Shown: positions 24,613 through 33,653 of the stretch, one piece after another
How the letters are laid out: each line of letters starts with the position of its first letter
How positions within the stretch are numbered: the first letter of the stretch is position 1
DNA from: Flagellimonas myxillae
Lineage (GTDB): Bacteria > Bacteroidota > Bacteroidia > Flavobacteriales > Flavobacteriaceae
DNA: 64,000 bases
Direction of reading: 5' to 3'
Assembly (NCBI RefSeq): GCF_023502235.1
Contig: NZ_JAMFLY010000003.1
Coordinates: forward strand, 496,001 to 560,000
Program-made: the position numbers and the translations under genes
The notes under the pieces: generated by a model
What the model was told of the DNA's origin: nothing
Databases searched by the model: none
What the model saw: the letters and a program-made list of their open reading frames with translations, nothing else

Positions 24613-25030
24613 CGCTCAATTCGTTGGTATCCGTTTGGTCCCAAGGAAAGTGGGCACGTAATTCTTTTCCGGCCCGCAATACCCCTTCAACAATTCCTTG
24701 TTTATAGTTCCCGTTTTGAAAATGGGAGGAAATCACCTCTTTTGTAGATTCCCAAAAACCTTTGGGAACGGCACGGTCGATTCCCGTATCGCCGTAAATG
24801 ACGAATTTTTTATCCTCTACGGCCACATAGATAAGTACTCCGTTTTCCTCCTTGGTATTATCCATTTTAAGGAAATGGAACAGCTGTTGTGCCCTGCTAA
24901 AATGATCCATTTTTGCAGTGGACTCAATATGTACCCGTATTTCTCCAGATGTATTTTTTTCCGCTTCAAGAATGGCGGCAACAATGTCCTGTTCTTCCTC
25001 AAACGTTAGAAAATCTTCTACTTTGGACAT
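24593..25030 (-). CDS. Cytoplasmic TPM-domain protein
   Basis: 145 residues, a TPM domain with no signal peptide: DIVAAILEAEKNTSGEIRVH, then KEENGVLIYVAVEDKKFVIY and GDTGIDRAVP. The gene starts 2 bp after the LemA stop and overlaps the next gene by 20 bp. The set LemA-TPM-TPM is a conserved Bacteroidota operon. Specific function is unknown; partners are likely LemA and the YgcG-like protein. Confidence 0.88.
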   Translation of the reverse strand: MSKVEDFLTFEEEQDIVAAILEAEKNTSGEIRVHIESTAKMDHFSRAQQLFHFLKMDNTKEENGVLIYVAVEDKKFVIYGDTGIDRAVPKGFWESTKEVISSHFQNGNYKQGIVEGVLRAGKELRAHFPWDQTDTNELSDAISKG

Positions 25031-25032
25031 GC

Positions 25033-25632
25033 TTAATTAAATTCGAAGTTGACATCGGGGGCATTCTCGGTGCCTGGATTGGAACTGAATAGCGCTATAG
25101 CATCAAAATTGGCAAGATTTGCTATAATATTGGTTGGAATTTTTTCAATCTTGATGTTGTAATCTCCAGCCAATTCGTTGAATCGGTTCCGTTCTACATT
25201 GATTCTATTTTCGGTTCCCTCCAATTGCGATTGCAGTTCCAAAAAGTTTTGGCTTGCCTTTAAATCTGGATAGCGTTCCACGGTGACCAACAATCTGGAA
25301 AGTGCAGAGGATAATCCGGTCTGTGCTTCTTGGAAAGCAGCCAATTGTCCTGGTGTAATATTATTGGCATCTATAGTGGTCGAAGTCGCTTTTGCGCGTG
25401 CATCGATTACATCTTTTAACGTTCCACGTTCAAAATCTGCCGCCCCTTGCACGGTCTTGACCAAGTTGCCTATCAGGTCGCTTCTTCTTTGATACGAACT
25501 TTCCACGTTGGCCCATTGCTTTGTGGCCTGACCTTTCATGTCAACTAGGGTGTTATTGGTGTTTACGTACCAGCTTCCCAGTATCACAGCAAGGGCAATT
25601 AATACAATGATGGCAAGAATACCTTTTTTCAT
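25033..25632 (-). CDS. lemA: LemA family protein
   Basis: 199 residues: N-terminal transmembrane helix (ILAIIVLIALAVILGSWYVN), then the all-helical LemA domain with QWANVESSYQRRSDLIGNLV, VERYPDLKASQNFLELQSQL and ENRINVERNRFNELAGDYN, the signature of the family. Typical length 180-200. Role unknown but reproducibly linked to TPM-domain proteins, as here. The gene lies 23 bp after the MerR regulator gene. Confidence 0.95.
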   Translation of the reverse strand: MKKGILAIIVLIALAVILGSWYVNTNNTLVDMKGQATKQWANVESSYQRRSDLIGNLVKTVQGAADFERGTLKDVIDARAKATSTTIDANNITPGQLAAFQEAQTGLSSALSRLLVTVERYPDLKASQNFLELQSQLEGTENRINVERNRFNELAGDYNIKIEKIPTNIIANLANFDAIALFSSNPGTENAPDVNFEFN

Positions 25633-25655
25633 GTTCCCGGTTTTAGTGTTTATGT

Positions 25656-25985
25656 TTATAGTTGTTCTTTGATCTTAAGCAGTTCGGCCTTTACTTTTTG
25701 TAGTTTCTGAATGACCTCAAAGTTGGAAAGAGTTTTTTGTTTGTCCTCTTTCAGATGGATTTTGGCACCCTCTAAGGTAAACCCCCGTTCCTTTACCAAA
25801 TGATAGATTAGCTGTAGATTTTTAATGTCCTGGGGGGTAAACTTGCGATTGCCTTTGGCATTTTTCTTGGGTTGCAGTACATCAAACTCCTTTTCCCAAA
25901 AACGAATCAAAGAGGTGTTCACGCCAAATGCCTTGGCCACTTCGCCAATGCCATAATAACGTTTTTCGGGAAGATCTATGTGCAT
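25656..25985 (-). CDS. MerR-family transcriptional regulator
   Basis: 109 residues. N-terminal MerR winged helix: EKRYYGIGEVAKAFGVNTSL, IRFWEKEFDVLQPKKNAKGN, then FTPQDIKNLQLIYHLVKERG. A coiled-coil dimerisation tail follows; there is no effector-binding domain. The ATG shares its first base with the stop of the M23 gene (TAATG), so it is translationally coupled to it. It is encoded directly before lemA and could regulate that operon. Confidence 0.9.
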   Translation of the reverse strand: MHIDLPEKRYYGIGEVAKAFGVNTSLIRFWEKEFDVLQPKKNAKGNRKFTPQDIKNLQLIYHLVKERGFTLEGAKIHLKEDKQKTLSNFEVIQKLQKVKAELLKIKEQL

Positions 25986-26962
25986 TAATCCAAGGATTGG
26001 TTCTCCTGATTGGCAAACTTGAGCATATTCTCAAACTCTTCCGCCGTTAAACTTCCGTAGTAGAAGTTAATGGGGTTAATGCGTTCCTTGTCCTTAAAGA
26101 CTTCGTAATGTAAGTGTGGTGCCTCGGAGCGTCCAGTATTTCCAACAAATCCAATCAAGTCACCTCGTTTTACCTTTTGCTTCTTGGTTACATTGTACTT
26201 GCTCAAATGGGCATAAAGTGACATATAACCGTACCCATGATCTATACGGATGTGCTTTCCGTAACCAGATGAACGATTGTCCGCTCTAAGAACAGTGCCA
26301 TCGCCAGTGGCATAAATGGGTGTTCCTCTTGGAGCGGTAAAATCCATGCCCCGGTGCATTTTACGAGCCTTGGTAAAAGGGTCCGAACGCCAACCATAAC
26401 CCGATGCCATTCGTGTAAGGTCCTCATTGCGCACAGGCTGGATGGCTGGGATGGCAGCCAAAAGTTTTTCCTTCTCTTCCGCCAATTTGGCAATTTCATC
26501 CAACGATTTGGACTGGATTACCATCTGTTTTTGAATGATATCCAATTGCTTGGTGGCATTGATGACAATTTCCGAATTGTTAAACCCTTCCAGGGATTTG
26601 TATCGGTTAACCCCTCCAAAGCCGGCACGGCGTTGTTCTTCCGGGATGGGGTTGGCCTCAAAATACAAACGGTATATATTATTGTCCCGATCCTCGATAT
26701 TGGCCAATACCTGCTCCATCTGCTCCATCTTTTTGGTCAAAATCTCAAATTGGAGCTCATAGTTGCGAACCTCTCGGTCCAATGAAAGTTCCTTTGGGGT
26801 GTTCAACCAGTTGGTATTTAGGAGTACAATAAGGCCTAAAAGCCCGAACAAAGCAGAACCCAGAAGGAAAAAGAAAAGATTACGGTATTTTTTGGACTTT
26901 TTCGGCTCAATCTTCCGATATGAAAGCGTATCCGGATCGTAATAGTACTTAACTTTAGACAT
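25985..26962 (-). CDS. M23 family peptidoglycan endopeptidase
   Basis: 325 residues. A basic cytoplasmic head (KVKYYYDPDTLSYRKIEPKK), one transmembrane helix near 28-48, a coiled coil (about 65-185) and a C-terminal M23 (LytM) domain. Zinc ligands are visible in HRGMDFTAPRGTPIYA (HxxxD) and APHLHYEVF (HxH), with the intervening DHGYGYMSLYAHLSKY. It likely cleaves peptide cross-bridges in the periplasm or regulates division. It is divergent from alaS with a 105-bp gap and coupled to the MerR gene downstream. Confidence 0.94.
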   Translation of the reverse strand: MSKVKYYYDPDTLSYRKIEPKKSKKYRNLFFFLLGSALFGLLGLIVLLNTNWLNTPKELSLDREVRNYELQFEILTKKMEQMEQVLANIEDRDNNIYRLYFEANPIPEEQRRAGFGGVNRYKSLEGFNNSEIVINATKQLDIIQKQMVIQSKSLDEIAKLAEEKEKLLAAIPAIQPVRNEDLTRMASGYGWRSDPFTKARKMHRGMDFTAPRGTPIYATGDGTVLRADNRSSGYGKHIRIDHGYGYMSLYAHLSKYNVTKKQKVKRGDLIGFVGNTGRSEAPHLHYEVFKDKERINPINFYYGSLTAEEFENMLKFANQENQSLD

Positions 26963-26985
26963 GAAGGGATTTTATCCTATTTTTG
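26954..26985 (+). promoter_or_regulatory. Candidate alaS promoter
   Basis: TATTTTTG (26978-26985) fits TAnnTTTG; a weak -33 TTTA lies at 26954-26957 with a 20-bp spacer. It predicts a leader of about 78 nt for alaS. The -33 part lies within the start of the divergent M23 gene. Confidence 0.4.
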
Positions 26986-27067
26986 CGCATTCTTTTTAAG
27001 GAGAACAAACAAATATAAAAATTGTTTTGCTTAAAGTGTTAAATTTAATAAAACCCTAGGATTTTCA

Positions 27068-29692
27068 ATGACATCCCAAGAAGTCAGAGCGCAGTTTTTA
27101 AGTTTTTTTGAAGGCAAAAAACACAAGATCGTTCCCTCAGCACCCATGGTGATGAAAGACGACCCAACCCTGATGTTCACCAATGCGGGAATGAACCAGT
27201 TCAAGGAGTTTTTCCTAGGCAATTCTGTACCCAAATCCAAACGGGTGGCGGATACCCAAAAATGTCTTCGTGTAAGCGGAAAGCACAATGATCTCGATGA
27301 GGTGGGAAAGGATACCTATCACCACACCATGTTCGAGATGTTGGGCAACTGGAGTTTTGGGGATTACTTTAAGAAAGAAGCCATTCAGTGGGCTTGGGAG
27401 CTACTTACCAAGGCCTATGGTATTGATAAAGACAGCCTTTACGTATCTGTTTTTGAAGGCAGTGATGATGCTGATAATTTGGAAATGGACAAAGAGGCTT
27501 TTGCTCTCTGGAAGGAAATCGTTCCTGAAGACCGAATCATCATGGGAAACAAAAAGGACAACTTTTGGGAAATGGGCGACCAAGGTCCCTGTGGTCCTTG
27601 TTCGGAAATCCATGTGGATATCCGAAGCAAAGAGGAAAAGGCAAAAGTTTCCGGCGCATCCTTGGTAAACAAAGACCATCCACAGGTAGTCGAAATTTGG
27701 AACTTGGTCTTTATGCAATATAACCGTAAGGCCAACGGACAGCTGGAAAGCCTTCCTGAAAAGCACGTGGATACGGGAATGGGTTTTGAACGACTTTGTA
27801 TGGTCCTTCAAGGAGTGCAATCCAACTATGACACCGATGTGTTTACCCCCTTGATTCGGGAAATTGAGACCATAACAGGGAAGAAATATGGAAAGAACGA
27901 GGAATTGGACATTGCCATTCGCGTGGTGGCGGATCATATAAGGGCCGTGGCCTTTTCCATTGCAGATGGACAGTTGCCGAGCAATAATGGTGCAGGTTAT
28001 GTCATCCGTAGGATTTTAAGACGTGCCATCCGCTATGGGTTTACCTTTTTGGGAACCAACAAGCCCTTTATCTACCGATTGGTAAAAGTGTTGGGCGAAA
28101 CCATGGGAAAAGCCTTTCCGGAACTTAGGGAGCAATACCAGCTCATTGAAAATGTGGTAAAGGAGGAGGAAAGCTCCTTCCTGAGCACCTTGGAACAAGG
28201 ATTAGTATTGTTGGATTCTGTTCTAAAATCCTCCAAGACAAAAACCATAGATGGACAAAAGGCCTTTGAACTGTACGATACTTTCGGATTTCCCATTGAT
28301 TTGACCGCTTTGATCTTAGAGGAAAAAGGTTATATACTGGATTCCGAAGGGTTTGAAAAAGCGCTCAAGGAACAAAAAGACCGTTCCCGGGCGGCTTCCG
28401 AAGTGTCCAAAGAGGATTGGAAGGTGTTATTACATGATTCCGAACAGGAATTTATTGGATATGATAGTTTGGAGGCCGATGTTAAATTGGTCAAATACAG
28501 AAAGGTGACCAGTAAAAAGGGAGGAGATCAATATCAATTGGTCTTTAATTTGACCCCATTTTATGCTGAAGGAGGAGGACAAGTAGGAGATAAAGGATAT
28601 TTAGAGGCTTCTAATGGGGATGTGATCTACATCATCGATACCAAAAGGGAAAACAACGAGATTGTCCATTTCGCCGAGAACCTTCCCAAGGATGTTTCGG
28701 GCACTTTTAAGGCTTCCGTGGACAAAAAGCAACGCTGGAGAACGGCAAGTAACCATACAGCAACGCATTTGTTGCACCAAGCACTGCGCGAGGTTCTGGG
28801 AACCCATGTGGAACAAAAAGGTTCAGCTGTACATTCCAAGTATTTACGTTTTGATTTCTCCCATTTTTCAAAGTTAAGTACCAAGGAACTCAGGGATGTG
28901 GAGAATTTCGTAAATGCGCGGATAGAAGGGCAATTGCCTTTGGAAGAAAGCAGAAACATTCCTTTGCAAGAAGCAATGAATCAAGGTGCCATGGCCTTGT
29001 TTGGGGAGAAGTACGGCGATACGGTACGAACCGTACGATTTGGACAATCCATTGAGCTGTGTGGGGGTACCCACGTGAAGAACACGGCGGATATCTGGCA
29101 TTTTAAGATTGTTTCCGAAGGTGCAGTTGCAGCGGGAATCCGACGGATAGAAGCCATTACCTCCGATGCGGTCAAGGAATTCTATTTCAAGAACAACCGC
29201 ATGCTTTTTGAGATTAAAGACCTACTCAATAATGTTCCCGACCCCGTAAAGGCCGTTGCAGGCCTCCAAGAAGAAAATGCAGGTCTAAAAAAGCAGATCG
29301 AGCAGCTTTTGAAGGATAAGGCGAAAGGACTTAAGAGTGAACTTATTTCCGAATTGAAGGATATCAATGGCATCCAATTTTTGGCCAAACAAGTGGAATT
29401 GGATGCGGCTGGAATCAAGGATTTGGCCTTTGAAATAGGCGGGCAAATCGATAATCTTTTCCTATTGTTGGGTGCAGAAAAAGATGGAAAAGCTTTGCTT
29501 TCCTGTTACATTTCGAAAGAATTGGCGTCCAACAAGGGATTAAATGCCGGAACCATCGTAAGGGAACTGGGGAAACACATACAAGGTGGAGGTGGGGGAC
29601 AGCCCTTCTTCGCTACTGCGGGGGGCAAAAACCCTGCGGGCATCCCATCAGCTCTTGCCAACGCTCTGGACATAGTGAAAGCAACACCCTAA
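27068..29692 (+). CDS. alaS: Alanyl-tRNA synthetase
   Basis: 874 residues, full length for the family. The class II catalytic domain begins [19 protein letters not shown] and contains TNAGMNQFK. An editing domain near 560-700 carries the zinc motif [10 protein letters not shown], with Cys-His in [10 protein letters not shown]. The C-terminal C-Ala domain ends [14 protein letters not shown]. It charges tRNA-Ala and edits mischarged Ser/Gly. The gene after it starts 3 bp downstream. Confidence 0.98.
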   Translation: MTSQEVRAQFLSFFEGKKHKIVPSAPMVMKDDPTLMFTNAGMNQFKEFFLGNSVPKSKRVADTQKCLRVSGKHNDLDEVGKDTYHHTMFEMLGNWSFGDYFKKEAIQWAWELLTKAYGIDKDSLYVSVFEGSDDADNLEMDKEAFALWKEIVPEDRIIMGNKKDNFWEMGDQGPCGPCSEIHVDIRSKEEKAKVSGASLVNKDHPQVVEIWNLVFMQYNRKANGQLESLPEKHVDTGMGFERLCMVLQGVQSNYDTDVFTPLIREIETITGKKYGKNEELDIAIRVVADHIRAVAFSIADGQLPSNNGAGYVIRRILRRAIRYGFTFLGTNKPFIYRLVKVLGETMGKAFPELREQYQLIENVVKEEESSFLSTLEQGLVLLDSVLKSSKTKTIDGQKAFELYDTFGFPIDLTALILEEKGYILDSEGFEKALKEQKDRSRAASEVSKEDWKVLLHDSEQEFIGYDSLEADVKLVKYRKVTSKKGGDQYQLVFNLTPFYAEGGGQVGDKGYLEASNGDVIYIIDTKRENNEIVHFAENLPKDVSGTFKASVDKKQRWRTASNHTATHLLHQALREVLGTHVEQKGSAVHSKYLRFDFSHFSKLSTKELRDVENFVNARIEGQLPLEESRNIPLQEAMNQGAMALFGEKYGDTVRTVRFGQSIELCGGTHVKNTADIWHFKIVSEGAVAAGIRRIEAITSDAVKEFYFKNNRMLFEIKDLLNNVPDPVKAVAGLQEENAGLKKQIEQLLKDKAKGLKSELISELKDINGIQFLAKQVELDAAGIKDLAFEIGGQIDNLFLLLGAEKDGKALLSCYISKELASNKGLNAGTIVRELGKHIQGGGGGQPFFATAGGKNPAGIPSALANALDIVKATP

Positions 29693-29695
29693 ACA

Positions 29696-30349
29696 TTGCG
29701 CTTCAAGCTAAAGCATATCAACTGGAAATACATTTTTGGAGAAATCCTTTTGCTGTTTGTTGGTATTAATTTGGCCATTTGGTTCAACGATTGGAATGCA
29801 TCAAAATCTGTCCAAAGGGACAAAGAAATTGCCCTCACCAAAATCAAGGGTGAAATAGAGGCCAATTTGGTGCAGCTTGTTGAAAACCGCACTGAAAATC
29901 AAAAAATACCACGTTTTGTCCGTGAGTTGGACAGTTTAAAAAATGAGCAAGACCAATTGCTTCTTACACCGACTGATTGGCAAAGTTTTGTAGCAAAATA
30001 CCCCAATTTTATTACGGCTATAGATTCAGTTGAAATGGGTGTTGGCATCTACAATTATATTGGCGATACCAGTTTGTACCTGGAGATTACGGATTTAAGC
30101 AGTATTGCATGGGAGATTTCCAAATCAACGGGAATTTTCCATGAATTTGGATATGATTGCCTCTACGACCTTCAGGGAATGTACTATACACAGGAACTGG
30201 TGCGGGAAGAAATGAAAAAGGCTACAGAGGCCATGGGGAACCGGTCTATTGAGGATTTGGTAAAGGTCCTCAAGATTATGGATCAATTGGAGGGGCAACT
30301 GGAAGGACAATATCGTGATATGATCCAGAGTATCGACAATTGCAAGTAA
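29696..30349 (+). CDS. DUF6090-like single-pass membrane protein
   Basis: 217 residues from a TTG codon 3 bp after the alaS stop; no ATG fits. The N-terminus YIFGEILLLFVGINLAIWFN followed by DWN is the signature head of a large flavobacterial family (I recall DUF6090), with one membrane helix and a helical extracytoplasmic body. The body is rich in Glu/Lys helices (EIEANLVQLVENRTENQKIP). No function known. It begins a three-gene plus-strand run with the GSCFA and DUF4230 genes. Confidence 0.7.
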   Translation: MRFKLKHINWKYIFGEILLLFVGINLAIWFNDWNASKSVQRDKEIALTKIKGEIEANLVQLVENRTENQKIPRFVRELDSLKNEQDQLLLTPTDWQSFVAKYPNFITAIDSVEMGVGIYNYIGDTSLYLEITDLSSIAWEISKSTGIFHEFGYDCLYDLQGMYYTQELVREEMKKATEAMGNRSIEDLVKVLKIMDQLEGQLEGQYRDMIQSIDNCK

Positions 30350-30356
30350 GGTTGGT

Positions 30357-31316
30357 ATGAAACTACAGACTCAAATTCCACTTGATCCCGCTAGTAATCC
30401 CATCGATTATAACAGCAAAATCCTGTTGCTGGGTTCCTGTTTTGCGGAAAACATGGGAACAAAGCTTGAATATTACCAGTTCCAAACCAAACTAAATCCC
30501 TTTGGAATTCTGTTTCATCCATTGGCTATCGAGAATTTGGTCAGCCGGGCTGTTCTGGCTAAATCCTATCAATCAGAAGAAGTATTTGAACAGAATGGGA
30601 GATGGCTTTGTTTTGATGCCCATTCCGATTTAGGTGCCAATTCCCAGGATTCCCTGCTGGAAAATTTGAACTCGGCCTTGATGGAAACCCGGAAATGGCT
30701 AGAAACTGCGTCCCACATTATAATCACCTTGGGCACAGCTTGGGTATATCGTAACAAGGCCACAAATCAGCTTGTTGCCAACTGCCACAAAGTGCCCCAA
30801 AAAGCATTTGAAAAGGATTTGTTGACAGTTAGGGAAATTGAGTCCTGTTTGATACGGATGTTGGACCTCATTTCCACAGTAAACAAAAATGCAACTGTGG
30901 TTTTCACCATCTCCCCAGTGCGACACCTTAAAGATGGATTTGTGGAGAATCAGCAGAGCAAGGCACATCTTATCACCGCAGTCCAGGAAGTATTGTCCTC
31001 GCGAGAGGAGTTGAAAGGACAATACTTCCCAAGCTATGAAATTATGATGGATGAGCTACGGGATTATCGGTTTTATGGAAAGGACCTGGTGCACCCCAAT
31101 GAGCTGGCCATTGTCTATATCTGGGAGCGATTCAAATCGGTTTGGATATCTGAAGAAATTTACGCGGTGATGGAGGAGGTAGAAGGAATTTGGAAAGGAT
31201 TGGAACACCGGCCGTTTAACTCTGAATCTGAAGCGCATCAAAAGTTCAAAACGTCGTTAGCTGCGAAAATCACGTATCTTAAGGAGAGACACCCCTTCAT
31301 GAATTTTGAACGATGA
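30357..31316 (+). CDS. GSCFA-domain protein
   Basis: 319 residues. The family-defining motif is near the N-terminus: LLLGSCFAENMGTKLEYYQF, then NPFGILFHP. The C-terminal region has VVFTISPVRHLKDGF, then FPSYEIMMDELRDYRFY and LVHPNE. This is an SGNH-like hydrolase family of unknown substrate; the Ser of GSCFA and a distal Asp/His (D..HPN) would be catalytic. The stop overlaps the next start by 4 bases (ATGA), giving coupling to the DUF4230 gene. Confidence 0.9.
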   Translation: MKLQTQIPLDPASNPIDYNSKILLLGSCFAENMGTKLEYYQFQTKLNPFGILFHPLAIENLVSRAVLAKSYQSEEVFEQNGRWLCFDAHSDLGANSQDSLLENLNSALMETRKWLETASHIIITLGTAWVYRNKATNQLVANCHKVPQKAFEKDLLTVREIESCLIRMLDLISTVNKNATVVFTISPVRHLKDGFVENQQSKAHLITAVQEVLSSREELKGQYFPSYEIMMDELRDYRFYGKDLVHPNELAIVYIWERFKSVWISEEIYAVMEEVEGIWKGLEHRPFNSESEAHQKFKTSLAAKITYLKERHPFMNFER

Positions 31317-31918
31317 AAAAAATACTCTTGGGAGCCCTGATCGCCCTATCTGCCATTTTGATTTACAAATCGTGCACAGAATACAATCAGGATAAGGCGA
31401 TATTAAAGGAAAGTTCCCTTTTGTTGCAACAAGAACTGAAAAATGTGTCAAAGCTTATCGTGACCGAAGGGCATTTTGTGGAAGTATATAATTATGCAGA
31501 TTCCAAAGAGTTATTCGGCAGCCTGGTCACCGCGGATAAAAAAGCCTTGGTCGTGGTCAATGCCGAAGCCACGATTTCTTATGATCTTTCCCAATTGGAA
31601 ATTGAAGTGGTCGAAGTGGAGAAAACTATTCGGATTCTGACCATTCCTGAGCCAGAGATTGCCATCAGCCCCGATTTTGAATATTATGATGTTACAGCAG
31701 ATTATTTTAATCCTTTTAATGCTGAAGATTACAATGCTATCAAGGAAACTGTGAACGAATCCCTCCGAAAGAAAATAGAGATTTCTTCTTTAAAATCAAA
31801 TGCTGAGAACAGGTTATTGAGTGAACTTTCCCGGATTTATGTATTGTCGAATTCTATGGGATGGACTTTGGAATTCAATGATAAAAGGGTCTCCGAGATA
31901 TCCACTTTGTTGGATTGA
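31313..31918 (+). CDS. DUF4230-domain membrane-anchored protein
   Basis: 201 residues with an N-terminal hydrophobic segment (ILLGALIALSAILIYKSC), then the DUF4230 pattern: VSKLIVTEGHFVEVYNY, then KALVVVNAEATISYDLSQLE and TIRILTIPEPEIAISPDFEY. Function unknown. Translationally coupled to the GSCFA gene (ATGA overlap at 31313). Confidence 0.85.
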   Translation: MKKILLGALIALSAILIYKSCTEYNQDKAILKESSLLLQQELKNVSKLIVTEGHFVEVYNYADSKELFGSLVTADKKALVVVNAEATISYDLSQLEIEVVEVEKTIRILTIPEPEIAISPDFEYYDVTADYFNPFNAEDYNAIKETVNESLRKKIEISSLKSNAENRLLSELSRIYVLSNSMGWTLEFNDKRVSEISTLLD

Positions 31919-31970
31919 ACTTTTTGTAACATTGTCCGTTTTTTTCAGTCTTACAAAAAACAAAAAACGA

Positions 31971-33653
31971 ATGATAAGGTCTCACATATTAATTTGTACT
32001 ATTGTTTTGGGATTGATTTCTTGCTCTCAAGAACAGTCCAATCATATAACGTATCATGTCACATCAATTCAAAAGGATTCCATTCCAAAGCTTCAAGTGT
32101 TGATGTCATTTTTGCCTTCGGCGGAAGGGGTGACGGTTCTGGAATATCCAAATGATGCATGGGGGCAAGAAAACCTACACAACGCTATTGAAAGCATGGA
32201 AATTATTGATGTGAAGGGCGAGATTGAAACGAATAAGGATAGTGGATGGATTACCCTTAAGCACCCCAAAGACTTAAAAGAACTACAATTTAAATATGTG
32301 TTGCAGCAAGATTTTCCAAATCCCATCACATCAAGAAAAACCTATAGACCGATAATTCAACCTAAATACTTTCATCTTTTTTCCCATAACCTGTTTATGC
32401 TGCCCCAGACTGCGGGTGATACCTTGAACTTGCATTTGGATTGGAAAGGATTGTCCGCTAAAGATGTTGTTCATAATAGTTTTGGGAGTAATGAAAAGAA
32501 TCAAACATTGGAAGCTGTTCCAAAGACAAAGTTCCTGGAATCAATTTTTGTTGGAGGGGATTTTACCATTGATGAAATTACCATCAAAGGAAACAAGGTG
32601 TATTTAGCCACTAGGGGAAATTGGGTTCCTTTTTCTGTAGATGAAGTAAGAGACCTTCTCCAGGAGACGCTCGAATGTCAACGTAATTTTTGGAATGATC
32701 ATAGCCAGGAATATTTTACGGTTACTATGCAGCCGTTTCCATTAGAAAATGGGAGTAGTTTTCAAGGTACTGGGCTTACAAATTCGTTCGCTACCTCAGT
32801 TTCGAACAATGATTTGACCCAGCTGAATCAGATGGTTTACCTATTCAATCATGAGTTGATGCATAATTGGATAGGCCATGAGATACATAATGACAATGAA
32901 GAAGAACAATATTGGTTTAGTGAAGGGTTTACAGAGTATTATACATTCAAGAATATTGCCAAAAACGGGATAAATGATCTAAGACCAAGCTATTTCATTC
33001 AAGAAATTAACCGCACCATTCGAAATTTGCATGCTTCACCAGTTTTTATGGCTCCAAATTCGGAGATTAATTATGATAATTTCTGGACCAATCCAGACTA
33101 TTCCAAGTTACCGTATTCCAGAGGTGCAATTTTCGCTTTTGTATTAGATCAACAGATTCAATTGGCAACAAACCGCACAAAGAACTTGGACGATATCATG
33201 CGTCGCATTTTCCATGATGCCGCCCATGATGGACAAAAAGTGACTCACGAATATTTTGTGAATATGGTTAAAGAATATCTGGGAGAGGAATTTGAAAGTT
33301 ATTTTGATAAGCACATTGAACAAGGGGTTCCTGTGCCTCTTGCAGAATTTTTTACCAGCTTAAAATTGGAGTTCACTCGAGAGAGTAGAATATTTGAACT
33401 AGGATTTCAATTTTCAGAAGATAAGAAGGAGATAGTTTCAGTGGTGGAGGGTAGCAATGCATACAAAAGTGGGCTAAGAGCTGGAGATAAAATCATGTCA
33501 CGGAGTATTTGGCATGGGGACATTGATAAAAAAGTGGAGCTTGGTGTTTTCAAAGCTGGTAAATTACACCAATTGACCTTTTATCCGGTTAAAATGGCTC
33601 CGGTTCCGCAAATAATTGAAAATCCAGGAAATTTATCGAAATTAGGCTTTTAA
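31971..33653 (+). CDS. M1/M61-like zinc metallopeptidase lipoprotein with PDZ domain
   Basis: 560 residues from MIRSHILICTIVLGLISCSQ, a lipobox leader; an upstream in-frame ATG at 31821 lies within the preceding gene and is rejected. The active site HELMHNWIGHEIH (H294, E295, H298) is followed by FSEGFTEYY (third ligand Glu near 320), the M1/M61 gluzincin layout. A C-terminal PDZ-like region (GSNAYKSGLRAGDKIMS) points toward M61 glycyl-aminopeptidase type. Expected outside the inner membrane. It ends tail-to-tail with the aromatic hydroxylase, overlapping by 4 bp. Confidence 0.85.
   Translation: MIRSHILICTIVLGLISCSQEQSNHITYHVTSIQKDSIPKLQVLMSFLPSAEGVTVLEYPNDAWGQENLHNAIESMEIIDVKGEIETNKDSGWITLKHPKDLKELQFKYVLQQDFPNPITSRKTYRPIIQPKYFHLFSHNLFMLPQTAGDTLNLHLDWKGLSAKDVVHNSFGSNEKNQTLEAVPKTKFLESIFVGGDFTIDEITIKGNKVYLATRGNWVPFSVDEVRDLLQETLECQRNFWNDHSQEYFTVTMQPFPLENGSSFQGTGLTNSFATSVSNNDLTQLNQMVYLFNHELMHNWIGHEIHNDNEEEQYWFSEGFTEYYTFKNIAKNGINDLRPSYFIQEINRTIRNLHASPVFMAPNSEINYDNFWTNPDYSKLPYSRGAIFAFVLDQQIQLATNRTKNLDDIMRRIFHDAAHDGQKVTHEYFVNMVKEYLGEEFESYFDKHIEQGVPVPLAEFFTSLKLEFTRESRIFELGFQFSEDKKEIVSVVEGSNAYKSGLRAGDKIMSRSIWHGDIDKKVELGVFKAGKLHQLTFYPVKMAPVPQIIENPGNLSKLGF

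Noticed and set aside
31821-31970. N-terminal extension of the metallopeptidase lipoprotein
   Set aside because: It would overlap the DUF4230 gene by almost 100 bp and hide a perfect lipobox leader that begins at 31971.
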